64,000 nucleotides of DNA. Origin: Oegoconia quadripuncta. Its lineage: Eukaryota; Arthropoda; Insecta; Lepidoptera; Autostichidae. Below the pieces are notes generated by a model. The model saw only the letters and a list, made by a program, of their open reading frames with translations. It was not told the origin of the DNA and searched no databases. The position numbers and the translations under genes were made by a program. Below are positions 37,244-49,129 of this stretch, in pieces. Every line of letters starts with the position of its first letter. Within the stretch, counting starts at the first letter, position 1. Location: the NCBI GenBank assembly GCA_949316235.1, contig OX438750.1, positions 882,501 to 946,500 on the forward strand, given 5' to 3'.

Positions 37244-38904
37244 CAATGTGTCCCGGAGAGAAGTGACCAGCGGGCGTAGTTTGAAAATTTATACAAAATT
37301 ATCGATAAATCATTTAAATTTAGAGACCTAACTGCTTTTGTTTTTTAAAAATTGTTAATCCTTTTTTTTTAATAGACATGTCTGACCTTCTGCACTATTT
37401 TAGTCATAATTTCTTTGTTTTTAGGTCTTTCCCAATTCTTTTTTTTTTAATTCAGTGCTGTTATTATTATTCATCAAATTAAGTTATGAAAATTATCCCA
37501 AAACAAATAAATAATTTATTAAAAAAGAAATAAACTTAAAATTCGACCAACAAAACTGTATTTCTTTAAGTTTAAAAATAAAAAAACGAAAAATGTCCCT
37601 ATAACATCATGTTTTTTTTTAATTATTATGATACTACATGATATTCTCTAAAATATCCTCGAACAATGTTTTATGTTATTTCAAATAAATGTGAACGTAC
37701 GAGACATTGTAATTGACCTTTTATGCTCCAGTAACTAGATAGAGATAAGTTTAAAAAAATGAAAGTAATGTTTTAAGCAGTTTATTTGCACATTTAAGTG
37801 TTTTGTTATTACAATGAATCATTTTGATTTTAACATGATAGTTTAATAATAAATAAAAGATACTTAATTTGTTAAAATGGTTGTTTATTAAGAAAAATCA
37901 GGTAATTAATTAATTATGTTTTCAAAATGACCGCCGTCAGCGGTTATGCAGGCCAGGCCAATGAAAATTATCCAAGATGGATTGGCAGAGGCCGTCCAGT
38001 AGCATGGCCCCCGAGGTCACCAGACTTGACGCCTCTTGATTATTATTTCTGGGGCTACATGAAGCAAAAAGTTTATGCTGTGCCAATAATTTCAAGAGAC
38101 CAGCTGAAACAGAGAATCGATGCTGCTGCCGCAGAAATAGCGCAGAATCATGCAGAAATAAGGCGAACTACACTAAGGATGTCATTTAGGGCCCTGGCCT
38201 GCATAACCGCTGACGGCGGTCATTTTGAAAACATAATTAATTAATTACCTGATTTTTCTTAATAAACAACCATTTTAACAAATTAAGTATCTTTTATTTA
38301 TTATTAAACTATCATGTTAAAATCAAAATGATTCATTGTAATAACAAAACACTTAAATGTGCAAATAAACTGCTTAAAACATTACTTTCATTTTTTTAAA
38401 CTTATCTCTATCTAGTTACTGGAGCATAAAAGGTCAATTTCAATGTCTCGTACGTTCACATTTATTTGAAATAACTAAAAACATTGTTCGAGGATATTTT
38501 AGAGAATATCATGTAGTATCATAATAATTAAAAAAAAACATGATGTTATAGGGACATTTTTCGTTTTTTTATTTTTAAACTTAAAGAAATACAGTTTTGT
38601 TGGTCGAATTTTAAGTTTATTTCTTTTTTAATAAATTATTTATTTGTTTTGGGATAATTTTCATAACTTAATTTGATGAATAATAATAACAGCACTGAAT
38701 TAAAAAAAAAGAATTGGGAAAGACGTAAAAACAAAGAAATTATGACTAAAATAGTGCAGACGGTCAGAGATGTCTATTAAAAAAAAAGAATTAACAATTT
38801 TTAAAAACAAAAGCAGTTAGGTCTCTAAATTTAAATGATTTATCGATAATTTTGTATAAATTTTCAAACTACGCCCGCTGGTCACTTCTCTCCGGGACAC
38901 ATTG
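37244..38904. mobile_element. Tc1/mariner-like palindromic element, 714-bp inverted arms
   Basis: Left arm 37244-37957 and right arm 38191-38904 are inverse copies with few differences. The ends are CAATGTGTCCCGG. TA flanks both sides (37242-37243, 38905-38906), the Tc1/mariner duplication. The 233-bp centre holds the end of a transposase gene. It is inserted in a LINE-C 3' end (pieces at 37232-37241 and 38907-39160), itself inserted in the ACAGGGTG repeat (37210 and 39226). Confidence 0.92.
37927..38244 (+). pseudogene. chimeric ORF with Tc1/mariner transposase C-terminal remnant
   Basis: A 105-residue open frame. The middle reads AWPPRSPDLTPLDYYFWGYM, the family's block containing the last catalytic acidic residue, followed by QKVYAV and a helical tail. 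The two earlier catalytic residues and the DNA-binding part are absent, so it cannot transpose anything alone. The first ten residues (MTAVSGYAGQ) come from the left arm, which is the inverse of the DNA coding for the last residues (ITADGGHFEN). The start codon is therefore an accident of the inversion. Expression is unknown. Confidence 0.8.
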
Positions 38905-38906
38905 TA

Positions 38907-39160
38907 TACGAGAGGGCGGCAAACGAGCATGCGGGTCACCTGATGGAAAGCAATCACCGCCGCCCATGGACACCCGCAACACCAAAAGGGTCACAGATGC
39001 GTTGCCGGCCTTTGAGGAAGGTGTAGGCTCGTTTCTTGAAGGTTCCAATGTCGTACTCGTTCGGGAATACCGCTGCCGGAAGTCCGTTCCACAGGGTGGT
39101 CGTACGTGGTAGGAAGTTTCTTGAGAAACGTACAGTGGTAGACTTCCACTCATCCAGGTG
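38907..39160 (-). mobile_element. LINE-C 3' end, minus
   Basis: gagagggcggcaaacgagca ... ttccggcag-type region in inverse, ending near cgtacagtggtagac. Near-identical to 56733-56932. Confidence 0.8.
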
Positions 39161-39603
39161 ATGTGGATGGAGTTTTAATTTTCGTCGAGAAGTGTAACGG
39201 TTAAATTGATCATTCGTAAATTGTAATTCGTATCATTCCTGCTTACTGGTGAGTCCACTGCTGGTTACGATCAACTTTCCACTGGGAACCAACCATTTGC
39301 TTAGTTTGGGACTTTGTGTAAGTGTCCGAAATATTTATTTATTTATCCCCCAAAATTTTAAAAACAATTTTAACACATCGTTTTGCTTGTTTACAAAATT
39401 TCTCACCGTAGTTATTTTGTTTATTATAAACACTCGAAACAATAAGAAGTTATTGGAGCAGCCTTAAACACCGGGGCGGCTCGGGGACCTATTTTAAACT
39501 TTCACCGATAGATTGATATTCACGATCGGAAAAGAATTCACAAAGTTTTATATTAATCACACCCCGAAAACCGTGTTGCCATGTTTCGTCTAAAATAATA
39601 ATA

Positions 39604-39822
39604 ATAAATATTTCGGACACTTACGCCAATCATCTAGTCCCAAACTAAGCAAAGCTTGTACTATGGATACTTGATAACAGATAAACATACATAAATATTT
39701 ATATAAACATCCATGACTCCGGAATAAATGTTCGTATTCTAATAGTTACCCCTCGCAGAATTCGAACCCGCAACCGTTGGTTTCGCTGACAGGATCAATA
39801 TCCACTACACCAACCGGTCGTC
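39604..39822 (-). mobile_element. SINE-C, minus
   Basis: atttcggacacttacgccaa to gaattcgaacccgcaaccgt and accggtcgtc. Confidence 0.85.
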
Positions 39823-39934
39823 AATGGCAATCATATGCATTACATGCAACATAGACAGATGAAACGTTTAGTTGCATATTACAGAAACACATAAAAAATT
39901 ATTAGACCGCTTATTCCACTAGGTATTCTGGTAA

Positions 39935-40017
39935 TTTCGCACTAAGAAGTTCGACTCTTCTTTCATCATCCGAACAGCCAAGTCATGGAACTCCCTTCCG
40001 GCGTCAGTCTTTCCTGA
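39935..40017 (+). mobile_element. LINE-C-related 3' end, part 1
   Basis: ttcgactcttctttcatcat and gaactcccttccggcgtcag, the plus version of 29880-29945. Split by the LINE-A at 40018; part 2 at 40613-40735. Confidence 0.7.
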
Positions 40018-40612
40018 GTCAAAGTCAAAGTCAAAAAATATTTATTTCGTAGGATAAAGATTATCACTTGAAAACGTCACATTTTTTATCTTAATATTAA
40101 AATTATTGACATTTTTGCTCATTCGCAAAGCAGATTCCCCAGAGAAGAACGAGCAAGAAACTCAAGGGTTGCTCTTTTAAATAAGTTTGGGTTACAATTA
40201 TATTATATTGTATAATTAGGCTGAATATCGCCGAGCGGTCTATGTCCATGCTTGCTTATCATCCAGATAGTCAGAAATTTTATAATAGCCTTTGGTAAAT
40301 AATGTCTGTTTTATGATGGTTTTGAATTTATTTAAAGGTAAATTTTGAATGTCCACTGGAACCTTATTATAAAAGCGTATACATTGCCCCTTAAATGACT
40401 TAGTGACTTTGTGTAAACGGCTGGCATGAATAGCAAGTTTATTTTTATATCTGGTATTAACATTATGTATATCACTATTTTTCTTAAACGATTCTATATT
40501 TTTTCTTACATACATTAAGTTTTCGTAAATATATTGCGATGCTAATGTTAATATATTAATTTCTTTAAATTTATTCCTTAGAGACACTCTGGGGCCCAGA
40601 CACAAACCGCTC
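40018..40612 (-). mobile_element. LINE-A 3' fragment, minus, nested
   Basis: A (gtcaaa)n-like tail, then minus frame 40240-40600 with LASQYIYENLMYVRKNIESF and LHKVTKSFKGQCIRFYNKVP. The duplication tcctga flanks it (about 40013 and 40614). The best-preserved LINE-A C-terminus in the window. Confidence 0.8.
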
Positions 40613-40735
40613 GTCCTGAATCCTACAACCTTAGGATCTTCAAGGAGCGCATGCTTCATCTTCGACCACATCGTCACTTTCCATCAGGTGAGATTGCGGT
40701 CAAACGCGAATCCAGCCAATTATAAAAAAAAATAT
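40613..40735 (+). mobile_element. LINE-C-related 3' end, part 2
   Basis: tcctgaatcctacaaccttag through tcaggtgagattgcggtcaa and A-run. Confidence 0.7.
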
Positions 40736-40739
40736 TAAT

Positions 40740-40858
40740 TAGCTCTTATAAGATCAGCATAAAGCTGAGTCGTTTCCCTCTCGGTGCTGCGATACTTGAA
40801 TGTTCTGTTATTTTATAAATTGTTGTACATATGTCGAAGTGGTGAATAAAGTCTTTTT
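40740..40858 (+). mobile_element. LINE 3' end
   Basis: gctgagtcgtttccctctcg ... gtggtgaataaagtc; the plus version of 21655-21790. Confidence 0.55.
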
Positions 40859-40859
40859 T

Positions 40860-41183
40860 TTATGCATAATGGGTTAGTACTACCTTAATCACACCTGATG
40901 TTAAGTGAAGATGATATCGAAGGTGGAAGCGTAGTGACCTGCAAACCTCAACACATTGGGAGGACTGTCTATCTTATCTCTGTCAACCGGAACACAACAA
41001 TGCTATTAACATTGCTGCTAGGCGGCAGATTTAGATAAGATGGTGGTAGCTAGCTAGGCGGACATTTAAAATGCCCTACCACCAACCAAACCGAGTACTT
41101 AAACATGTACCCCGCTGGGGATCGAACCCGCGACCTCCGAATCGTAAACCCAATATTGTTTACATTGAGCCACGGAGGTGGTT
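40860..41183 (-). mobile_element. SINE-B, full length with tRNA-like head
   Basis: atgcataatgggttagtact to box B (gatcgaacccgcgacctcc) and gagccacggaggtgg. Confidence 0.88.
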
Positions 41184-41744
41184 AAATAAAAAATTAAATG
41201 CATAAAGTGTTAATAATAATAATTAGGTCGCAAGTGAAATTGTTTCCAATCGTGAATTTGAATCCATCGGTGAAAGTTTAAAAATCGGTCCCCCGGTTGC
41301 GTTTCGCACGCGATCGCTCGGACGCCGGTGAATATTAAATTTTAACGAGCACACCCCTCACGGAGGCGACGGTAGAAACATAAGGATACGACTCGCAATT
41401 TCATTGATAAAACTAAGAGGGTACCTTCTGGAGGTACAAAAATCTCAACCATAGATAAAATAAACGTTTATTTGCTTCTCCAGAATAAAGGTAGCTTAAC
41501 CTAAGTAAGTGGGTAATTTTATTAAACGAGCACGCAAGTTAAAATATGTAGACAGCATTTTAAATTAGTAGTACAAAACATGGAAATAACATTCATAAAA
41601 GAACAAAAAGTATGTGTGTGCTGCAGTGGCACAAATGGGCCATACCTCAGTGTCGGATTGCTCAAGAGCAAATTACTGATTGATGCTTCAATTGCCGTGT
41701 ATCTAACACTACTGCGTGTGTGACCTATCTTGTCTATTTTACCT

Positions 41745-42350
41745 ATACTGTGAGTGTAGAAACACTAGGGCCCACGTTCGTGATAGGATAGTGTTTGAGG
41801 GAATTCCAGGTAGTGCGCGATTTCAAAAGAATTGTTATTCTATGTGCAAGTCAGTGTATAATAAATTGCCACTGTCCATAAGAGAATTACCAATTAAGAA
41901 GTTCAAAACGACTATATTTAAATTCTTATTGATCAATGTATTTTACTCAATTGATGAATATTTCAAACATGACTTTAATAATAATGATATGTAATAAAAA
42001 TGTAATGTGATTTGCTTGACGATGAATTGAATCAATAATTATAAATTAATTGCAGACATATTTTAATTAAACTGTAATAAATTGTTAAGACGTTATTCCT
42101 CTAAATTGTGACTTAATGAACTAGGAAATTAATTTAATCAAGAAGGACATGCTATTTGTGTAAATTGATTTGTATTTTTATTGTTTAGTGAAGGACAGGC
42201 TAATTTTAATTTTGCATGCAATAGCATGCAATAGCAAAATCAGCCATATACAATAGTATATGGCTGATTTAGGTGATACATTTTATACTATTTTACCAAC
42301 TAATTTACTTACCCTAATCATTGCAAATAAATGTATTCTATTCTATTCTG
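41745..42350 (+). mobile_element. LINE 3' end (another clade)
   Basis: Frame 41716-41994 contains YNKLPLSIRELPIKKFKTTI, then FYSIDEYF, a LINE polyprotein C-terminus, followed by a 3' UTR ending gcaaataaatgtattctatt. A perfect hairpin (aatcagccatatac / gtatatggctgatt) lies at 42238-42271. Confidence 0.65.
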
Positions 42351-42507
42351 TACAGACAGCTGTCCCGTAGCTTTCGGATATTATTGTGGATCAATAGATA
42401 TTTCAGCAGTATATTTATAATTGATAACGCGGCGAGCCAGTGATCTCATTCGCACTAAATAAAAACTTTTAAAGGTTTTCGTAACTGTCTTACAGTTAAG
42501 ATCTTAA

Positions 42508-42612
42508 GTATTTCATCATCATCATCAGCCCGTAAACATCCCACTGCAGTGATATAGGCCGTCCCTCTTATATGAGGGAGTATAGGCTATAGTCCGCCAC
42601 GCTGGCCCAATG
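42508..42612 (-). mobile_element. SINE-D fragment
   Basis: atcatcatcatcagcccgta and gtccgccacgctggcccaat. Confidence 0.65.
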
Positions 42613-42904
42613 GCTATGTCCCTGTTAATATAATATTCTTTGTATATATTGAATTGACGGACTATTGAATTGTTTACTTTTAAGTTAAATTTAATAGAAT
42701 AACGCTGTATCGAATAGAATTAATGTTAATTATTTCTGTATATTTACATAATTTCTACATAATTACTATATATTTCATAAGATGAACCATGATTCAGATT
42801 TATTCGTAATAACGAAAAAAATGTGAACCATGGTTCATATTATGAAATATACAGAATTTCACACGTGACAGGTGGTGAGCCCGGCGCCATTGCGGGCAAA
42901 TCTA

Positions 42905-43345
42905 TAGATATTTTTTTGTGGAAAGTTCCTTACTCGTCTTTTATGAAACTCACGGGAAGAGACGGATTGGTTCTATTCTGTTTAAGTGCCGAACGAAACC
43001 AGTCATGTCTTATCCATACTAATATTACGTAGAAGCTAGGGCTGGCCAAAATTACTTGCTATCCGTAACAGTGAATAATTGATACTATTCTCAAATTGGA
43101 TAGTTCATCGACTTGTGAGTCCCTGAAGGTTGAAGTTGATACAAACGTAATATTTACTCTTAAAGCCCAGTTTTAACCCCCGACGAAAAACGGCGGGTGT
43201 TGTGTTTGACTGCGTTGTGTGTGTGTGTTATAAGCACCAGCTGCTAACTCCTCAATGGACTCCTAAATTTACATTAATAGAAAAAAATCTAAGCAAAGCT
43301 GTGTTTGTTATCGCCTGTGTGTGAGGGAGATATTATATTTTATGT
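42905..43345 (-). mobile_element. dispersed repeat, inverted copy of 31073-31535
   Basis: gtggaaagttccttactcgt to cctgtgtgtgagggagatat, the inverse of the copy 11.4 kb to the left, with few differences. Confidence 0.65.
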
Positions 43346-43368
43346 GTATTGTGTAAGTGCTTGAAAGT

Positions 43369-43383
43369 GTGTGTGTGTATGTG

Positions 43384-43433
<50 letters not shown>

Positions 43434-43444
43434 CGTGTGTGCGC

Positions 43445-43506
<62 letters not shown>

Positions 43507-43551
43507 TTGCTGTGCGTGTGTGTGTGTGTGGTTATCTGTGTGTGTGTACGT
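43369..43551 (+). repeat. long (GT)n microsatellite
   Basis: About 180 bp of GT units with a few GC and TA interruptions. ORFs drawn through it are artefacts. Confidence 0.95.
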
Positions 43552-43707
43552 GGCTAAGAATCACCGCTAGAAAACCTGCTTTCAAATGAAAAACTGCCAT
43601 CTAATCTGTTCATCCGTTTAAAAGCTACGATGCCACAGACAGACACACACACATAGCAGTCAAAATTATAACACGCTGTTCCCTTTTGAATAATAAATAA
43701 TAAATGT

Positions 43708-43962
43708 GTGATCTGTTTGGTGTAGTGGTTAGCAACTCTGAGCACTATACCAAAAGGTTGCGTGTTCAAATCCCGCTAGGCGCATAATGAATACGGACGT
43801 GTGTACCCCAGTTATGGATGTTTTCATTTATAATAAGTATTTATTTACAAAAAAAATGGTATTTATGTAGTATAAATCAACCATCTGGTATCCACAACAC
43901 AAGCTAATAGTTGCTTACTGTAGAACTAGATGGCGCTGTGTGTCTAAGGATATTTATTTATT
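43708..43962 (+). mobile_element. SINE-A
   Basis: gatctgtttggtgtagtggt, mutated box B (cgtgttcaaatcccgctagg), to gatggcgctgtgtgtctaag. Confidence 0.85.
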
Positions 43963-43971
43963 TATTATTTA

Positions 43972-44198
43972 TATTATTTATTTCGGACACTTACACCAAT
44001 CATCTAGTCCCAAACTAAGCAAAGCTTGTGCTATGGATACTAGATAACGGATAAACATACATGAATATTTATATAAACATCCATGACTCGGGAATAAATG
44101 TTCGTATTCATCACACAAACATTTACCCCTCGCGGGATTCGAACCCGCAATCGTTGGTTTCCTAACAGAGTCACTATCCACTACACCAACCGGTCGTC
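43972..44198 (-). mobile_element. SINE-C, full length
   Basis: atttcggacacttacaccaa to gcgggattcgaacccgcaat and ccggtcgtc. Confidence 0.88.
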
Positions 44199-44544
44199 AA
44201 ACTAGAATTGAATCGAGAGGGTTAAAAGAAGTGTTTGTTTCTGTTCCTTACCCCCTGTCTGTTTTCACATATTTGACTTTGATATAATCTCGGGAATTTT
44301 CTATATTTTCATTTTATAGTTAGTTATGTAGGCATTATGCCTACATGGCCTTACATTCCCCATTTGTCAATGTCTAATTTAAATGTTATGGTGATAGCAG
44401 GAGGCCTAGAAAGGAGAGTGCTAATACTTCACACTATGATGCACTAACACGGGAATTTGTTGTAAAGGGGCGCCTCCATCGTACGAACGTTCACTTTTAA
44501 TGCATTGATCTTGTTTTTGTCTTTACAAAAGTATTTTAATACTT

Positions 44545-44930
44545 CCCAGATGACATTTCAATAAGGCTCCTGTTGATATACAAAATCTTGCTTTCAATAA
44601 AATTAAAGATACTATAAAACAGAAACTTATTAAGAAAGCATATTATAAAATATCAGATTATTTAGATGATAAACATTCATGGACATAAACAGCCCGTTCG
44701 CATAACCAGGCTATTTCACAATTAATAATGAAATATTATAATATAAAATAATAATTAATAATTTTGTAATTTAAAAACCTTTTTTTTTTAGAGCAACCTC
44801 TCGAGTTTCTTGCTTATTCTTCTCAGGGGAAAATTGCCTTATGACCAAGCAGTAGCTTTAAAAATATAAAATCTGACTATTTTAAGTGTACCCTGTGTAC
44901 CTACAAAATAAAGCATTTTTGATTTGATTT
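44545..44930 (+). mobile_element. LINE-A 3' end
   Basis: tcaataaggctcctgttgat, the C-terminal coding remnant, then the 3' UTR to gcatttttgatttgattt. Confidence 0.75.
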
Positions 44931-44937
44931 GATATGA

Positions 44938-45235
44938 TTCAAAAGTCGTCACGAGCCTTTCGCGCAATTTATCAATGGAGCCCTGTAGTGTCACTTAGAG
45001 ATAAGTTTAAAGTGTATAACATTCTAACCTTTTCGTCACAGTACATTTTTGAAAATCTAATGTATGTCAAAAAATGTCTAATGTATGTGAAAAATAGTGA
45101 TAATCATGATGTCAGTACAAGAAATAAAGATAAACATGCAGGTCACCGCAAAGTCAGTAATTCATTCAAAGGGTTATGTATACGTTTTTTCAATAAAGTT
45201 CCAGTTGATATACAAAATGGTCCGTTTTGGTAAAT
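44938..45235 (+). mobile_element. LINE-A coding fragment, tandem to previous
   Basis: Frame 44934-45233: VVSLRDKFKVYNILTFSSQY, then [20 protein letters not shown]. It has a duplicated LMYVKK(C/N) segment. It lies directly after another LINE-A 3' end, in the order 3' end then coding part. Confidence 0.7.
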
Positions 45236-45508
45236 AAACATCTTATTACCTATCTTAAATAAATGCTTGAAGTTTTAATGCGACCAGTGAAGACGTTCCT
45301 TTATAATTTTTCGATTTTCTTTGTTGGCCATAATACCTACGGTCACCATTTCCTTAAACGATTTAAAAACTTAAAAAGCGCATGGTTATTTTAACGGTGA
45401 AGTCGAATATATTCAGTCTATTTAAGGCATGGCATGTGAACGAGGTCACAGGCGCTAATAATAGATAATCGACTAATTAGGTAACAGCGCCTATTGTTCC
45501 AGTAAGGT

Positions 45509-45852
45509 TACACTTAGGCTTGTATTAATAAACCAATCTCAATACAAGTCTTGTGGCTGTATCACCCGAGATGCGTCTTAAGAAATTGACGCTATCTTAA
45601 GCTCCGTGCTGAGGTTTACTCAGCTGAGATCACTTCTCAAGTATTCGCCTCAGCGGCGAATGAATGATTTACGGTCTTGAGTTTCGTGAGATACGTGAGA
45701 CTCGGCGCAACTCTCAAGTGAGTACTGCTTGAGTATTCACGTGCGTTTCAGGTCTCAGGTCTCAAGTTAGGTTTATTAATCAACACGTTTCCTTGAGACC
45801 GGTCACAAGACTATTCTCAATCTTGAGAATGGTTTATTAATACGGGCCTTAG
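45509..45852. mobile_element. MITE with ends AGGC-(CT)-GTATTAATAAACC
   Basis: Left aggcttgtattaataaacca and right ggtttattaatacgggcctt are inverse copies. The interior is rich in CTCAAG words. A solo half copy is at 52765-52908. Confidence 0.75.
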
Positions 45853-45903
45853 TAATCTGTGGTGGTCTTAATCAAACTTATCTTATCGTAACTTATCTTA
45901 TTT

Positions 45904-46106
45904 TAACCACCATCTTATCTAAATCTGCCGCCAAACAGCAATGTTTAATAGCTTTGTTGTGTTCCGGTTGTCAGAGATAAGATAGCCAGTTCCCCAAGTA
46001 AGATGGGGTTTTCGGGTCAGTACGTTTCCACCTTCGACCTCATATCGACTTAACATCAGGTGTGATTGAGGACAAGTGCTAACCCGTTGTGCATAAAAAA
46101 ATAAAA
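45904..46106 (+). mobile_element. SINE-B, head missing
   Basis: aaccaccatcttatctaaat through gtgattgaggacaagtgcta and A-run. Confidence 0.8.
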
Positions 46107-46425
46107 GTATGGTATCTAATATTTACTTTATAATTATTTACTACTAAAATAATATCGCATTCCCGCGGGAAACTGTTGTGTTTTCACTTCATAAAAGTTC
46201 CGGGTCTATGTAACAGCATGGGGAGCATGACAAGAAGACCCACAAGTAGTGTAGTCTGCCGGACAAAACCAAGTCAACTAATCGCCGCTTACTCAGTCGC
46301 CCATCAAGCGGAACGGCAAGAGCTCATATGCCGCGCAATATAGCGGACTGCACGGACTGCACTAACCGGCAACGTCGCATAATGATTTTGTAACTATACG
46401 CGCGCGGGATTTATAACAAACTAGC
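46107..46425. other. no feature seen
   Basis: Mixed sequence with GC patches (46190-46400). No exon or family recognised. Confidence 0.35.
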
Positions 46426-46429
46426 AGCT

Positions 46430-46815
46430 GCCCGCGACTTCGTCCGCGTAGACTACATGAATCAACACTTTATTACTTTCCCACGGGAATACATTCAGCA
46501 GAAAAATTACCATGTAGAGTTTATCTCAAACAGGAAAAGACCCTGGGCAGATAACAACTAGGAGTACTCTTGCGAAGTTTCGAGTCGAAAATAGTCGAAA
46601 TGTCCAAGTTATACTGTTTCTTCATACAAACTTCCCACCCCTGTTTCACCCCCTTAAAGGGTGAATTTTGAAAAATCCTTTCTTAGTGCTCCCCTAGACC
46701 TCGTAAGGAACCTACGTGCCAAATTTGGAAACTCTAGACCCAGCGGTTTGGCCTGTGCGTTGATATGTCAGTCAGTCAGTCAGTCAGTCAGCTTCTTCCT
46801 TTATATATTTAGATT
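46430..46815. mobile_element. RTE-like repeat with (GTCA)n tail
   Basis: ctgcccgcgacttcgtccgc, later ccaaatttggaaactctaga and cagtcagtcagtcagtcag. Confidence 0.65.
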
Positions 46816-47640
46816 AAAATTTAAAACGTCATAAGTCGCCAGTAATTTATATTAACAAATGGAGACGGTTAACTGCACAAAACCTACAAAAATAAGGTAT
46901 AGGTACACTTTTTAAAAGCCACTGTATTGAACGTTGAATCGTTCGAAGCTTAATCCGCCATTTGGAGCGATTCCCGCCATTTTATGGCCCTCTCCAAAAC
47001 AAGATGGCCGCAGCAAAGCCGCAAAAAAACAATGGCAGCTAATGGAGCTTTTGAACGGCTGCGACCAAGGGAACAGTTTAAGAATTACGAGTAGTAAGTT
47101 CAGCTATTTTTTGACAAACAAAAACTAAGACTTCGCTATCGAAAAGGGAAGGCAGGTTTCATACAATCCGTTATCCTGATTGAATTGCGTCGTCTAGTTA
47201 TTGTACATACTTTTTCTCTGAAGATGTTGCTCAGAAAATTATTGAAATTTCATTAACATAGGATAAAATCTACATTAGTTGATTGAACATTTGCGTTATT
47301 ATATTTAAGTACAAACAAGTGTTTTTTTTTATAAAAAGACGGGGTTACCACTTTTTTCTAATGAAAAGCTGTACGCCTCTAGCAGTGTCAAAATTTATCG
47401 CTTCTAAATAAACAAAATTGTAGTAAAATGTGCTAACTAATTACAATTTAATCACACAAAAGTTTTCAGGAACAAACATGTAATTTGTGAAATAATACGA
47501 ATTTATTCTTCCGAAATAATTAAGGGTGATTAACTTGAGTCGTTCGGAGTTGCCACTTTTGTGGAATTCCACCAAATTTTGGGTGTTTATTACTAAAGTA
47601 ATAAATAAAATTATTTATTTATTTATAATTCAAGTTTTGG
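46816..47640. other. no feature seen
   Basis: Possible single-copy sequence with a GC-richer patch at 46930-47070. The ORF there (46934-47128) shows no domain. Confidence 0.35.
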
Positions 47641-47681
47641 GTACAATAACAACTATAGATAGATTAACTTTATTCTCATTT

Positions 47682-47846
47682 TTTTTTATGCACAACGAGT
47701 CAGTAGGTACTTGACCGCAATCACACCTGATGTTAAGTGAAGGTCGAGGTGGAAGCGTACTGACCCGGAAACCCCAATATATTGGGAGACTGGCTATCTT
47801 ATCTCTGACAACCGGACCACAACAATGCTATTAACATTACAGTATA
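47682..47846 (-). mobile_element. SINE-B 3' part, minus
   Basis: ttatgcacaacgagtcagta to gctattaacattac. Confidence 0.75.
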
Positions 47847-48590
47847 GTGTTATTTTATTGGCATAAAGGTGTGACAAATTAATACATTATTAAACTGATT
47901 AGTAATAATTAGTAAAATTTACAAGTTGTTGTGGATTGTTATTTAATATTGTATTTTATATATTGTAAGATTATATAATAATGTAAGATGACTTTAATTT
48001 GATGCAATTTTGAACGTAACTCGTCATACTTAATTATTCCTTAATTAGTATACTTAGTTATTCTTCGAGAGAAATTTGTTACATTATATTATAAACATTT
48101 ATCGTGTCCGAAATAATCGTTTCATAAAATTTTATTTCTATTTGTTATGTGTTAAATATTTGTCGCCCTAACAGGCTGATTATTGGGCTACTCACTTATC
48201 TACAAAAGACCTACTGCAAATCCATCTAACAAATAAATAATCTTTTTTTCTTTCATTACCATAGTGGTCAGCCCCCGTATTGTCTAATTTGAATGTACTC
48301 TATTGTGTGTATGTGTGTGTGTCTGTGTGTGTGTGTATGTCCCAATTGTCGAATGCACTGTAATACAAACTCCTTCGCCATTGGTCGAAATTGAAAATTT
48401 AAGGCTTACTTAAGGTCGAATTTGGCAGTTGGTTATACAATTCAATCTATTGAAGTTAGACAAAAGGGATGTAGGCCATCCTAATTACTACATCACATGT
48501 CAAGGCGCCTTTTTGATTGTTGTCACATTTGCTCACAGACATAATTCGAATTAAATAAGTGTAGATGTAGGCATTATTCTTTGTATGATA
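47847..48590. other. AT-rich stretch with short (GT)n at 48304-48337
   Basis: No coding signal. 48090-48240 resembles a LINE 3' tail (gcaaatccatctaacaaata). Class uncertain. Confidence 0.35.
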
Positions 48591-48604
48591 ATAAATAATA
48601 ATAA

Positions 48605-48835
48605 TAATAATAAATATTTCGGACACTTACACTAATCATCTAGTCCCAAATTAAGCGAAGCTTGTGCTATGGATACTAGATAACAGATAAACATAAATAA
48701 ATATTTATATAAACATCCATGACTCGGGAATAAATGTTCGTATTCATCACACAAACCTTTACCCCTCGCGGAACTCGAATCCACAACCGTTGGTTTCGCT
48801 GATAGGGTCACTATCCACTACACCAATCGGTCGTC
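48605..48835 (-). mobile_element. SINE-C, full length
   Basis: atttcggacacttacactaa to accaatcggtcgtc. The words aatcggtcgtcac recur at 48849, a partial head duplication. Confidence 0.85.
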
Positions 48836-49129
48836 ACATTAGAGCTACACAATCGGTCGTCACAATGATGGCCACATTATTCTATTTATTACTTTGACAA
48901 ATTGAGGTAAAACAATTTCATACGCAGCAACCCCGTCATTCCGTGGCGTCCCACAAAATGGCGGCCCTTCCCTTCGGGCATTAGCGTTTTCTAATTACTT
49001 TAATTAATTATGCCGCAATTAGGCCTTCTTGACTTGAGAAGGTATTTTGTTATTGAAATATGTTTTCGGTCGATTTAGGTTTCTACACAGACGTATTAGC
49101 AGTAGCAGACCGAATGTAAGGTTAAAAAG

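Noticed and set aside
43349..43589. Cys/Val-rich ORFs
   Set aside because: They translate a (GT)n microsatellite in three frames.
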